Below the pieces are notes generated by a model, which made no database searches, was not told where the DNA came from, and saw only the letters and a program-made list of their open reading frames with translations. A DNA stretch of 64,000 nucleotides from NCBI RefSeq assembly GCF_905147045.1, contig NC_065906.1, positions 7,874,001 through 7,938,000 of the forward strand, in the 5' to 3' direction. The translations under genes and the position numbers were made by a program. Below, one piece after another: positions 24,470-34,627 of this stretch (positions are counted from its first letter, which is position 1; the number at the start of each line of letters is the position of its first letter). Source of the stretch: Nymphalis io (taxonomy: Eukaryota > Arthropoda > Insecta > Lepidoptera > Nymphalidae).

Positions 24470-27097
24470 ATGTACTTAAATATTTATTATCAAAATGTTA
24501 GAGGATTGCGCACTAAAACTTTACAGTTCTATTTTAATTTGTTAAATTCCAATTATGACGTAATTTGTCTAAGCGAGACCTGGTTACTTCCTAATATCTT
24601 TGATGAAGAACTCTTCGATTCACGCTATAACGTATACCGGAATGATCGTGACTATGCACTTCTAGGGGTAAGTAAGGGTGGTGGTACACTTATAGCAGTA
24701 CGTCGTGGCATCTATGTCGACATGCAACACTCTAGGACACCAATGTCTCTTCCAGGTGCTGATATAACTTTTGTTAATATAGTGGTCGGACAGGGTTTAA
24801 GTAAACAAAAACTACGACTTTTCTGTTGCTATTTCCCTCAAAATCAACACCAGAGCGATTCTGAAGCCACATTTTTTGAGTTCTTATCAGATTTAAATTT
24901 GAATAACCCTTTTGATAAATATATTGTTGTAGGAGATTTCAACATGGGAGATATTGTGTGGTCACATAACTCTGAAAATACGCTAGCTATCCAAAACCCA
25001 TCCGAAAATAATTTAATTATGCAACTATTTGCTTTTATGTGCTTCTCTGGCTGGTGTCAGTATAATGGGATTTTTAATGGTAATAATAGACTATTGGATC
25101 TCGTTCTGTCTAACTGTAGTTGTTCGGTCGATAGAACAACACCATTATCTTTGCCTGAAGACGTTCATCATCCGTCTCTCTCTGTGTTGACGGATATTAT
25201 GTTGAATGATTCAAATTTACGTTATGCTCCTCGAATTGTTCGTCGCTTTCATGTTGCTGACTACAACGCAATTAACAATGAGCTAAATAATATTGATTGG
25301 GTGGAACAATTCGAAACATGTGATATAATTAACGCAGTAGATAAGTTTTATTTAATAGTTAATAATATTGTGGATCGCTTTGTACCAGCTAAAACAGTAT
25401 ACGATATCAATAAATATCCTGTATGGTTTAGCAAGTTTTTAATTAAATTGATTAAAAAGAAATTACAAGTGCATAAACGATGGAAAATTTATGGTCATAA
25501 TAGTGACTATGACAAATTTGCTGACCTTCGACACAGAACTAAATTGATGGAAAGAGAGTGTTATAATGTCTTTATTGCTAGGGCTGAAGATAATATTCAT
25601 CACAGTTCTCGGAAATTCTGGTCATTTATAAAATCAAAGAAAGGTAGTAATAATATACCTGACACCATGTTTCATGACAATACGGTTGGCTCCGACGGCC
25701 CATCGATCTCTAATCTATTTAGTAACTACTTTAAATCAGTTTTTGAAGTAGAAGTGAATCAACCCGAGGTTGATTATTTAAACAAGCATAGTAGTCAGTC
25801 CTTAATTAGTACTATTAATGTATCATGCCGTACCATTGAAAGATATCTCTCAAAACTTGACTCGTCTAAAGGCAGTGGCCCAGATGGATTACATCCTATG
25901 TTTTTAAAACGATGCAGTAAATCTTTATCAATCCCTTTACATTTACTCTTTAACAAATCCATATATTCAGGCATACTACCACCTGTTTGGAAAAAATCGC
26001 TTGTTGTTCCCATTTTTAAAAATGGAGATAAGCATATTGTCAAAAATTATCGTGGAATATCAATGTTATCTATCATACCTAAATTATTTGAGAAGATTAT
26101 TTACGATACTTTGTTTCCTTTAATAAAACCTCTGCTCATTACCCAACAACATGGATTCGTAAATAAAAGATCAGTTGAGTCTAATCTTGTTGAGTTTCTC
26201 GATGTTGTTCTTTCAGCCATGGAGAGAGGACATCAGGTTGACACTGTGTATACCGATTACTCAAAAGCATTTGATAAAATTCCACATACGCTATTAATTA
26301 AAAAACTTGCATATACTGGTATACACGGCGATTTGCTAAGATGGATAACGTCGTATCTCCGTGACAGAACTCAAGCAGTCGCTGTCAAGGGACACATTTC
26401 TAGTTTTGTCCCCATAACATCTGGGGTTCCTCAGGGCTCTCACCTCGGTCCCCTATTGTTTAACATTTTCATTAATGATATACTAAAAAAATTTCAAAAT
26501 CCTGACATACTTCTATATGCCGATGATACAAAACTATTTAAAATCATAAAAAGAAGTGATGACTGCTCAAACTTGCAATATGATTTGGATATTTTAGTGC
26601 AATATTGTTCATCTAATGGCCTACATCTTAACTTTGAAAAATGCAATGTAATAACATTTTCTAGAAAAAAAAATCCAATTTTATTTGATTACACAATTTC
26701 CAATCATTTAATTAAGAGGGTAACCGAGGTTAGGGACCTAGGAGTGCTTCTAGATTCTAATTTATTATTTGACAGGCATGTGAATAAAATTATCGCAAAA
26801 GCTTACAGTATGATGGGTTTCATATTTCGCCAGGGAAGAGACTTTAAGCATATCAATACATATAATGTGTTGTATAACTCGTATGTAAGATCTAATTTGG
26901 AATTCGCTTCAACGGTTTGGAATCCACAATACTCTAAGTATGTTATGGCTATCGAAAATGTTCAGAATAAATTTATTAGAAGATTAACGCGTAAATTTGG
27001 GTCCAATGCTATTAATAAGCTTAATATTTTGTCGCTTGAGAAACGCAGGGAATGCAAAGATCAGGTTTTTCTTTACAAAATTGTAAATTGTACTTAG
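24470..27097 (+). CDS. LINE ORF2: endonuclease and reverse transcriptase, ended by a premature in-frame stop
   Basis: 875 residues before TAG at 27095. N-terminal apurinic-like endonuclease: N9 in QNVRGL, E36 in LSETWL, D156 and N158 in VGDFNMGD, D210 in LDLVLSN, and the histidine pair 233-234 in EDVHHPSLS. This domain nicks the target DNA. Reverse transcriptase: SSKGSGPDGLHP, then motif A with D596 (YTDYSKAFDKIPH), SGVPQGS at 651-657, and the catalytic YADD at 683-686. All key residues are present. After the stop, the same frame continues for 75 codons (to 27322) with sequence expected at the C-terminus of this family, so the stop truncates the protein. Target-primed reverse transcription is the known mechanism of the class. 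Confidence 0.93.
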   Translation: MYLNIYYQNVRGLRTKTLQFYFNLLNSNYDVICLSETWLLPNIFDEELFDSRYNVYRNDRDYALLGVSKGGGTLIAVRRGIYVDMQHSRTPMSLPGADITFVNIVVGQGLSKQKLRLFCCYFPQNQHQSDSEATFFEFLSDLNLNNPFDKYIVVGDFNMGDIVWSHNSENTLAIQNPSENNLIMQLFAFMCFSGWCQYNGIFNGNNRLLDLVLSNCSCSVDRTTPLSLPEDVHHPSLSVLTDIMLNDSNLRYAPRIVRRFHVADYNAINNELNNIDWVEQFETCDIINAVDKFYLIVNNIVDRFVPAKTVYDINKYPVWFSKFLIKLIKKKLQVHKRWKIYGHNSDYDKFADLRHRTKLMERECYNVFIARAEDNIHHSSRKFWSFIKSKKGSNNIPDTMFHDNTVGSDGPSISNLFSNYFKSVFEVEVNQPEVDYLNKHSSQSLISTINVSCRTIERYLSKLDSSKGSGPDGLHPMFLKRCSKSLSIPLHLLFNKSIYSGILPPVWKKSLVVPIFKNGDKHIVKNYRGISMLSIIPKLFEKIIYDTLFPLIKPLLITQQHGFVNKRSVESNLVEFLDVVLSAMERGHQVDTVYTDYSKAFDKIPHTLLIKKLAYTGIHGDLLRWITSYLRDRTQAVAVKGHISSFVPITSGVPQGSHLGPLLFNIFINDILKKFQNPDILLYADDTKLFKIIKRSDDCSNLQYDLDILVQYCSSNGLHLNFEKCNVITFSRKKNPILFDYTISNHLIKRVTEVRDLGVLLDSNLLFDRHVNKIIAKAYSMMGFIFRQGRDFKHINTYNVLYNSYVRSNLEFASTVWNPQYSKYVMAIENVQNKFIRRLTRKFGSNAINKLNILSLEKRRECKDQVFLYKIVNCT

Positions 27098-27322
27098 TCA
27101 ACTTCAATGTACTTAGTCAACAACATTTATATCAAGTGCTCACATTCCATTGCCCGTTCAAAACATACCTTTTATGTCCCAATGTGTAGAACGAACTATG
27201 CTAAAAATCGCTTTTTAGTAAGAGCATGTGACAATCATAATAAACGCTACACTAGTATAGATATATTTAACGAAAATTTATTTAAGTTCAAAGAAGCTCT
27301 AAAAAACTGTATTTTTCAGTAA
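27098..27322 (+). pseudogene. In-frame C-terminal remnant of LINE ORF2
   Basis: Same frame as ORF2, directly after TAG 27095-27097. It contains SKHTFYVPMCRTNYAKNRFL, a typical CR1 ORF2 C-terminal stretch. A 14-nt perfect direct repeat TGTACTTAGTCAAC lies at 27089-27102 and 27108-27121 (period 19); the stop sits in the first copy. The event that produced the stop seems linked to this repeat, but the original arrangement is not clear from one copy. Confidence 0.75.
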
Positions 27323-27569
27323 TATACTTATCGTTTTTTTTTTTTTTTTTTTCTGTTTTAAATTATTTTTAATACTTTATTCATATATCTTAATAAATTG
27401 TTAAATAACTTGTTATCGTTAGGTTCACTCCATGATTGTTTGTATAAGTGGAAACTTTGTTGGCTTAAGTGAAATTTATTTTGTTACTAAATTTTATGTA
27501 TTATATTATGCTGTATGTTTCCCAAATAAATAAAAATAAAAAATAAAAATAAAAAATAAAATTAATGAC

Positions 27570-28040
27570 GTGTCTGCATGTCTTTTAAAATATGACAAAC
27601 AACTGAACCTATTTCATTACACTTTGTAGGAATTATTAAGCCTAGATATATTTTTAATCTATACTTCTCATTCCACTTCAATAAATTCAAGGGTAAAGTA
27701 AATAGTCCTTAGTACTATAAGAGTTGTATACATATTTACTTAATAATATAGATCTAAAACAACATTCCGTTCATTCATTCAAATCTGAGAAACCACATTG
27801 TGGGATATTTATGTTAAAATAATAAGGCATGGCGTAATAAAGCAAGCGTTTTAGCGTCTGCTCTTTGAGACACCGTACCGAAGGATCCATGACATAATCG
27901 TACTATCGAGATGTTCATTTGTGTTCGCGGACAAGATGAATGAGATATAAATAATGTTTTAATTATTTTTGTTTTTTTTTACTATACAAGTATATTAATT
28001 CAGCCTTTAATACATATAAATAAATAATAATAATAATAAT
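27570..28040. other. Non-coding, ending in an AAT microsatellite
   Basis: Nothing recognised except TAATAATAATAATAAT just before the SINE-B copy. Confidence 0.5.
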
Positions 28041-28318
28041 GTCCTCAAAGACCGATTTCGATCTCAAGAGAGATTAGCCAGCTACGCAGGAGATATTATA
28101 GTGCACAAGTGTGTGCGCAAACACAGGTGCACTCTCTATTCCCTAACTCTCATAATTCGATGGGACGACATTCCGACACGACCAAAAAGAGTTCAGGCGC
28201 AGGACCGACGACTTTTGTACTTTCCAAAACACGAGTATACCTTACCCGTGTTAAGCCCGTGTCAAAACTTTCAACTAAACTCCAGACTGATAATGATAAT
28301 ATCTAGACGGAAAACGTG
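28041..28318 (-). mobile_element. SINE-B, head missing
   Basis: Plus strand starts GTCCTCAAAGACCGATTTCG and shows CACAAGTGTGTGCGCAAACA and TAACTCTCATAATTCGATGG. The tRNA-like head is lost on the right. Confidence 0.82.
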
Positions 28319-28449
28319 TCACATTTTCCATCTCATTTGATTACGGGAGTACATTGGAGAACGGCCTGCCTCTTTTAAGAATGACCACCGTAACCAAAAT
28401 CAATCAAGTGAAGATTTTAAATCTATACTACATTAATATTTCTAGTTAA

Positions 28450-28775
28450 TAGTAAGTAACACCTGTAAATGTCCCACTGCTGGGCTAAGGCCTCCTCTCC
28501 CTTTTTGAGGAGAAGGTTTGGAGCTTATTCCACCATGCCGCGCCAATGCGGGTTGGTGGAATACACGTGTGGCAGAATTTCGATGAAATTAGACACATGC
28601 AGGTTTCCTCACGATGTTTTCCTTCACCGAAAAGCACTAGATGAATTATAAACAGAAATTAAGCACATGAAAATTCAGAGGTGCTTGCCCGGATTTGAAC
28701 CCACGTTCATCGGTTAAGATTCATGTCATCATTCATAAGATCACGCGTTCTTACCACTGGGCCATCTCGACTTTA
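28450..28775 (-). mobile_element. SINE-A, full length, with a head insertion
   Basis: Complete minus-strand copy. About 20 bp (TGTCATCATTCATAAGATCA on plus) is inserted between the A and B boxes relative to other copies. TCTAGTTAA flanks both sides (28441-28449, 28776-28784). Confidence 0.9.
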
Positions 28776-28784
28776 TCTAGTTAA

Positions 28785-30244
28785 AAACTCAAACATATTT
28801 CTAAAATCTAAAATATTGTAAAAATCGGAGGAGGAGTCATTAATGTATTGAGATAATGACAATAGAATAAGTTAATCACAAATCGTAGCAGCAAGATGAT
28901 TTTTGGACAAGCTTTATATTATAACTTGTCAAATTTACACGGAAACAAAGTAATTTAGCGCTTACATGGATAACTTGCATAGTTTACAGACTAGTTTGCT
29001 CAGTAAGACTATTGCTCGTGGACAGTTACAAGGTAGCTCGAGCAAAAGTAAAAACTCGGTTAGTGTACACACATGTTAATATTTGGTCTTGAAGATAGCT
29101 TTAGCTTAATGCATATGTTGGATGATAATAGAGATATGTGCCATAAAGTCAATAACCAATGATCGTTACCAATTCAGCAAATTGAATTTTGCAAATAAGA
29201 ACGTTTTGGATGGGGTCCTTTTAATCAATCCTTCTTAAAAATATAGTATATGACATATATTTTCTTTATAGTTATATAACACGCAATTTAAATAACATTG
29301 CTCGCTGCGCTTTGGCCGCGTAAAGACAATGCTTATGGTTATGGTATATGTAGAGTGAATGAATGAATAATTAAAGAAATTATTTTCCTTGCTTCTTTCT
29401 TTTCTTTCCTTCTTGTTCTCAATTTAAAAAATAATAAATAATATTCAGTGTTGCCTGTCAATATGACGAAGGACGCAGAAGACCCAGCTCTTTTATACGG
29501 TCAATTCTCTCGTTCTATTTATGAAAACATTTAATCATTATCATAAAATAGCCGTATAAAAGTTATAAAATGTTTCAAGTTATATAGTTTTCTGGGAACA
29601 CCTATGCTACTTCTGAGCTGTTCGCATAAAATTAGTTACAGCAAAATAAGCAATGGAAGCGTTAAAGCCCTTCAAGCTATTCACCGACTGCAGTCGTAAA
29701 ATATTAGCTGTCTCTTTCTTAATGAACAAAATGGCTTGTGCGAGGGAGAAGGACGATCTGTTGCAACATTGTAAACGAATAACCCATGTCAATACTGGAA
29801 TAAAATTGTAATGCGCAGTTTTACGCGAAATACTTCCCACTATTGAATGTTTTAAAGAATTATTTTATTATTATTGCATTATCGTCATTTTAATAAAATT
29901 TACTATTGAATAATAAAATGTTTTGTGACTTATTTGGAGAGAGTTATAGCAAAAATATAAAAAAGTGCCTCACACTTAAATATAAATGTAACAATTATTT
30001 AAAGCGGAAACCCAGCGAATTTGTGTAAGCTGTCCTTTTACCGTCGTCCAGCAATAACAAAACTCATGTAGGGCTTCAATCGGATTATCACCCTTAATAC
30101 GCCAAACTACCGTCAATTTTTTAACTGCGTTGTAAAATATTAAACAGTACCAATGGTTTCATAGCCTATGACCACAACATTATGACGATCATGAATGATT
30201 TTGTACGAGTAACCATATGTATATAGTAAGTTTGAAATATATAT
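28785..30244. other. Non-coding, nothing recognised
   Basis: No family match. A 77-codon minus frame at 29607-29840 shows no motif. Confidence 0.5.
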
Positions 30245-30260
30245 GAAATATATAAAAAAA

Positions 30261-30573
30261 GCCGAGATGGCCTAGTGGTAAGAACGCGTGAATCTTAACC
30301 GATGATCGTGGGTTCAAACCCAGGCAAGCACCACTGAATTTTCAGGTGCTTAATTTGTGATTATAATTCATCTTGTGCTTTACGGTGAAGGAAAACATCG
30401 TGAGGAAACCTGCATGTGTCTAATTTCACTGAAATTCTGCTACATGTGTATTCCACCAACCCGCATTGGAGCAGCGTGGTGGAATAAGCTCCAAACCTTC
30501 TCCTTAAAAAGTGGAGAGGAGGCCTTTAGCCCAGCAGTGGGACATTCACAGGCTGTTACGGTTACGGTTACGG
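30261..30573 (+). mobile_element. SINE-A, full length, with TTACGG tail repeats
   Basis: Head GCCGAGATGGCCTAGTGG and complete body, ending GGCTGTTACGGTTACGGTTA, an expanded 6-nt tail unit. GAAATATATA lies on both sides and may be a target-site duplication, though in low-complexity sequence. Confidence 0.9.
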
Positions 30574-30606
30574 AAATATATATAGAGTACTTTTCTATAA
30601 TATAAA

Positions 30607-30795
30607 AAGGCGTACGTTCAAATGGGCCACCTGATGGTAAGTGGTCACCACCACCCAAAGACATTGGTGCTATAAAAAATATAAATCGCCAAAGCGCCAC
30701 CAACCTTGGAAACTAAGATGTTACGTCTTTGTAGTTACACTAATCCTTCAAACCGAAACTCGACGATACCAAGTATTGCTGTTTGTACCAGTAAC
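30607..30795 (+). mobile_element. Family C, left member of an inverted pair
   Basis: GGGCCACCTGATGGTAAGTGG, GCGCCACCAACCTTGG and CAAGTATTGCTGTTTG match the family. The distal third is missing. Confidence 0.78.
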
Positions 30796-30904
30796 AACAA
30801 AGTTTTCGTGATCCAACCCAAAGGGTTCTGCGTGATGTTCTTTACGCATTTATTTTCCACTGATATAATCTGATTCTCTGAATGATTTCCTCTGATATGA
30901 TATT

Positions 30905-31140
30905 TTACTTGGTAGGGCTTTGTGCCCATCATTAGATATTCTCCCACCAAACAGCAACATTTAGTATTGTTGTGTTCCGATTTGAAGGATGAATGAGTCA
31001 CTACAGGTACAAGGGGCTTAGTTCCTATCATTGGAGGAGATTTAGCGATATACAAAATAGTTAATATTTCTCACATCGCCAACGTCTATGGGCGGTGGTG
31101 ACCACGAACCAATAAATGACCCAATTGCGAGTCCACCTAT
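30905..31140 (-). mobile_element. Family C, right member of an inverted pair
   Basis: GGTAGGGCTTTGTGCCCATC, TATTGTTGTGTTCCGATTTG and CGTCTATGGGCGGTGGTGAC on plus read as a minus-strand copy facing the one at 30607, with about 110 bp between them. Confidence 0.78.
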
Positions 31141-31954
31141 CAATTTCAAAAAAAAAGAAATATGAAGACCACCCATCTTATCTTGCTACTTCATGTCGCA
31201 GACCTCCCTAGTAGACCGTATAAAACGAATATTATTTACAAAGTAATCATTTTAATGGTCTAAAAAATGTTTCTAGCTCATGGGGGATACGGGTAATCAG
31301 TTTTGCGGTTGTAAAAAACCAGAAACAGATATTATTGGTATAATTCTTCGTCTATTGGAAGATGTTTCAAGTTTTACGACACCACCAGACATAATTGAAA
31401 TATACATTTTACGATCAGAGAAGTAGGAAAATAAACGTTATTGCACTATGAGAGAGTTCGTTTTAAATTGTCAAAAATAATATAAATTAGTGTGAAAGAT
31501 GATGGATAAGGTTGAATGACTTAATTTTCTCTCGAAAAGTGTATAAATTACATTAATGATAAAAGTACAAATGCTATTTATTATTAAATTAAGAAGTTCT
31601 ATTAAAATAAAATTATTAGAGGCTTTCGTTAAAGTTTCTTCTCGACCTTTAATTTAGTGTCCCCGGAAGGTCCACCATGATCTCATTATTAAGATTACCA
31701 CTTAAGTTCACACTATGGAATACAATCAACGTATGAGTATGTACTTAATTTTGTTTTTTTATGAAATATAGAACAAACTTTATCATCACAGAAATATCTC
31801 TACAAAAGGTACCAACTCTCGTCGTTTGAATGTGAGATCTTTAAAACCTTCGACTTTATCCACAAAGGATTACGGAGGAACAGGAGCTTTATTATCTGTA
31901 CTTTACTCTTTAAGCTGTACTTGAAAACCTTTTGTTTCTATATGAGTACTTTTT
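31141..31954. other. Non-coding, nothing recognised
   Basis: AT-rich sequence without a clear frame. Confidence 0.5.
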
Positions 31955-32029
31955 TTCCTCACCATGATGTGAACCCAGACCTTTAAGATCCGCAGCCATA
32001 AGGTCGCCACTAGGATACGAGGTAGTTTG
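31955..32029 (-). mobile_element. SINE-B-like tRNA head fragment
   Basis: On the minus strand: CTCGTATCCTAGTGGCGACC (A box) and GGTCTGGGTTCACATC (B box) at tRNA-like spacing, without a body. Confidence 0.55.
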
Positions 32030-32110
32030 ATAAGTTTAAAGTACTTGCAATTACAATTCAATGATAACTACTTTATATATTAATTGAATTCTCACACTGC
32101 GGCTTAAAGA

Positions 32111-32262
32111 TCTACGGCCTCAGTTATAAACGTTATTTAGCGAGTGATAAGTGAAACAATGCTGTATCTTCTTCTTTTTAATGTCAAATCAATAATGACA
32201 GAAAGAGAGAAATCAATGTTTAACTAAACCATCGCTAAGCAACATTTAAACATACGGACTTT
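32111..32262 (+). mobile_element. MITE-D, best-preserved copy
   Basis: Ends are inverted: ATAAACGTTATTTAGCG on the left against CGCTAAGCAACATTTAAAC on the right. The core ATGTCAAATCAATAATGAC, AGAAAGAGAGAAATC recurs at 37980, 51792, 54053 and 58783. No coding capacity. Confidence 0.65.
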
Positions 32263-34459
32263 AAAGTGTATTTACGATTTTAATAACGATAATTTTAGTA
32301 GCACTTAGTATATAATCAAAATATAAATGAATATATTATAATTTGAAATTTTTTGTATATACTTTTTACCAATAAATATTATTCGACAGAATATAAACAC
32401 TAATAACTTAAATAATATTATATAACTACAGATATAAATAACATTCAATTCTTATATTTACAGATTATTTATTAAGACATTTATATATAGTATACTTTTT
32501 GCAAATTGAATTAATTACTCGACTATTAAAAGTTTCCTTTGGCATTTTAGTCATTACTTGGTAATTACGAAAGTTGTTTGTACTTCAAATGTATAAAACA
32601 TGTAATTTTATATTTACGTCATTGTATGACAATAACTAATGGATAGTATATAGGTATAAAACCGGTTATAAGCAGTATTTTGAAGCGAAGGTAGGCGAAC
32701 TGCCAGACACATTAAATTTTTTGCGCTAGATAGATCGTTTGTTGAAATAGGTTACTAGGTATGTTTCCGATGAGATTTCCTATCTGCAACGACTTAGGAA
32801 TCGTCCAACGATAAATGAAACATCAGGTCTTTTCTATGGAGTGAACTTGCGTACCAAAATTGTAAACTCTATTTAACCGATGAGAGGATGAATCCAAGAA
32901 TACTGACATAAGTGAGTTTCATTAATAAACAGAGGCCTTAACACCAATTTCCGTATTTATAACTTTAAATATCAATCTACCATACAAACTTTTATCCCAT
33001 TTTACCCGGGATTTTAAGATAGTTTTTAGATAAGAACTTTACACTACGGCCCTAAGTAACGGAACAGTAATAATAAATATCAACAAATATAAATACCTTA
33101 AATGTACATGATTTAAAAATCGCGGGGTACAGCAGTGATATTTTACAAGTATATAAGAATACACTTCGTATCTCACACGTAAAACGATGAGTTATTTACG
33201 TTATTTTGATGCGTATATATAGTATAATATGCGTCCTTAATGTTATCTATGTCGCTTATCAATTTCTGACATTCAACAATGGTTTTTTCTTCGGTGTGTT
33301 TCGAGTTTGTACGTGAATAATACCACTATATTATGTACTTTTAAATAAAAACAATTTTAATAAACGCGTATTATCCTTTATCTATATTAATATTATAAAT
33401 GCTAAAGTAACTGTCTGTCTGGTCTCACGACTAAGCCACCGAATCGATTGTGATATATTTTTGTACGAAGCAAGTTTGAATATCAAGGAAGGACATATGC
33501 TACTTTTTTAGACCTGACTTAAGCGAAAATTAGTCTGTTATATATCGTAATCAAGGCTTGCTACTGAATTTGAACTCACATAACCAATCCAAATGAAATT
33601 TTTCATTTCGTACTCATGACGACACTATATCGAGGAAATAGTTTGTGTATGCTTGTTGTTAATATTTATGATTTACTTGGCAGACTTGGCTTGACTTGGC
33701 GACTTTATAATGTTTTAGAAAATATATTTTTTTATTTTTCAGTTACATGTATTTTAGTTGAACTCGTATTCAATTTAATTTCGGTTATATTTTTCTGAAT
33801 TTTTATTTATCTTAAGCAACACCATTTTGTAAGTTAATAATCTGCTAAGCCGTAAACGAAACAGCCTTACTCCAGAGACGTTTTCAAATTAAACATTTTT
33901 ATTAATTCCAAGAAACACAATTTACAATAAAATATACTTTCGTTTTAAAATATACGAGTATACCATAATTGCAATTTTTATTACTTCTTCGAATCGACGT
34001 ATAAAATACAATTTGCCTACATATTATTGAATTTTACAACGCACGCCATTACGAGGATTCCTTAGGAGTTTTACAATCTGTAATTATATATTATAAACAG
34101 AAAACGATCTCGGTTGAAGTCCGGGGAAATCTTAGGAGCGAGATTGCAATTAACATTTTGTTGTATGTTTATATATTTGTGGTGGTAGGAGTTATATTCG
34201 TGTTTCTAAATCGCCTTTATAACGTTTGCTACGTTATATAATGATAATCAAGGTCTATAATGAAATTTTACAAAGATAAATTATTTTTTTGTATTTTTGA
34301 AATAAGAACATAAATTATTTTTATGTGGACAATGATAATTTTCGTTTTTCATGTAACGTTATACGGCTAATGATAACATAAAAAAATCATATTAGTATGA
34401 ACTTACAATAAGACTTTAAATTATGACCCTTAAAGTTATAATTATCATTAAGTACTTAC
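32263..34459. other. Intron after the second dsx female exon (proximal part)
   Basis: On the minus strand the intron begins GTAAGTACTT at 34459. It contains a Helitron-like fragment at 33381-33525. No male/common exon was recognised here. Confidence 0.6.
33381..33525 (+). mobile_element. Helitron-like fragment
   Basis: TATTATAAATGCTAAAGTAA, CTGTCTGTCTGGTC and CGAATCGATTGTGATA match the 5' part of the common non-autonomous Helitron. Confidence 0.5.
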
Positions 34460-34557
34460 CCGCCAGTCTTCAAGCGATGTAACTGAATTGTTCGACATTC
34501 GCACACAGCATGGCACAGCACGCGTCCACATATAAACCGCACTTGTAAAACTAAGTA
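34460..34557 (-). other. dsx second female exon, untranslated 3' part
   Basis: Follows the female stop codon and ends at a near-ideal donor, GGCGG|GTAAGTACTT (boundary 34460/34459). The female mRNA should therefore splice on to a further exon as 3' UTR. The stop lies 98 nt before that junction. Confidence 0.8.
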
Positions 34558-34627
34558 TCATTCGCAAAACAACTTCATCGACGATGATAGTACACCACTT
34601 ATATTATTAATTTCGCTCAGCATTTTC
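34558..34627 (-). CDS. dsx: Doublesex, second female-specific exon (female C-terminus)
   Basis: After a strong acceptor (TTATTTTCTTTTTTGTAG, boundary 34628/34627) the first base G completes the CAG codon left by the previous exon. The frame then reads KMLSEINNISG and VLSSSMKLFCE and stops at TGA 34560-34558. This tail is the known female-specific end of lepidopteran DSX, as in Bombyx. DSX-F is a DM-domain transcription factor directing female differentiation. The full exon is 34460-34627 (168 nt). The long unbroken pyrimidine tract fits the Bombyx model, in which female exons are included by default and repressed in males. Order and phase with 36478-36559 are exact. Confidence 0.95.

Larger units (their letters stand above)
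22960..27561 (+). mobile_element. CR1-clade non-LTR retrotransposon, nearly complete
   Basis: Two-ORF LINE of about 4.6 kb: 5' UTR, ORF1 (23212-24210), a 259-bp spacer, ORF2 (24470-27097), an in-frame remnant to 27322, then a 3' UTR ending in repeated AAATAAAAAT units. A PHD finger plus an FP25K-like C-terminus in ORF1, with an apurinic-type endonuclease and reverse transcriptase in ORF2, fits CR1. TTAATGAC occurs at 22952-22959 and 27562-27569 and may be an 8-bp target-site duplication, though an 8-mer in AT-rich DNA could match by chance. The 5' boundary rests on it. The element runs opposite to dsx. Intact catalytic motifs suggest recent arrival. Confidence 0.88.

Noticed and set aside
28021..28040. 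AAT repeats considered as part of a CRISPR-like or regulatory array
   Set aside because: A simple microsatellite at a SINE end; no spaced repeat array exists in the window.
30357..30605. Open frames recurring in SINE-A (for example 1055-1237, 20561-20749)
   Set aside because: They arise from the tRNA-derived repeat and differ in frame between copies.
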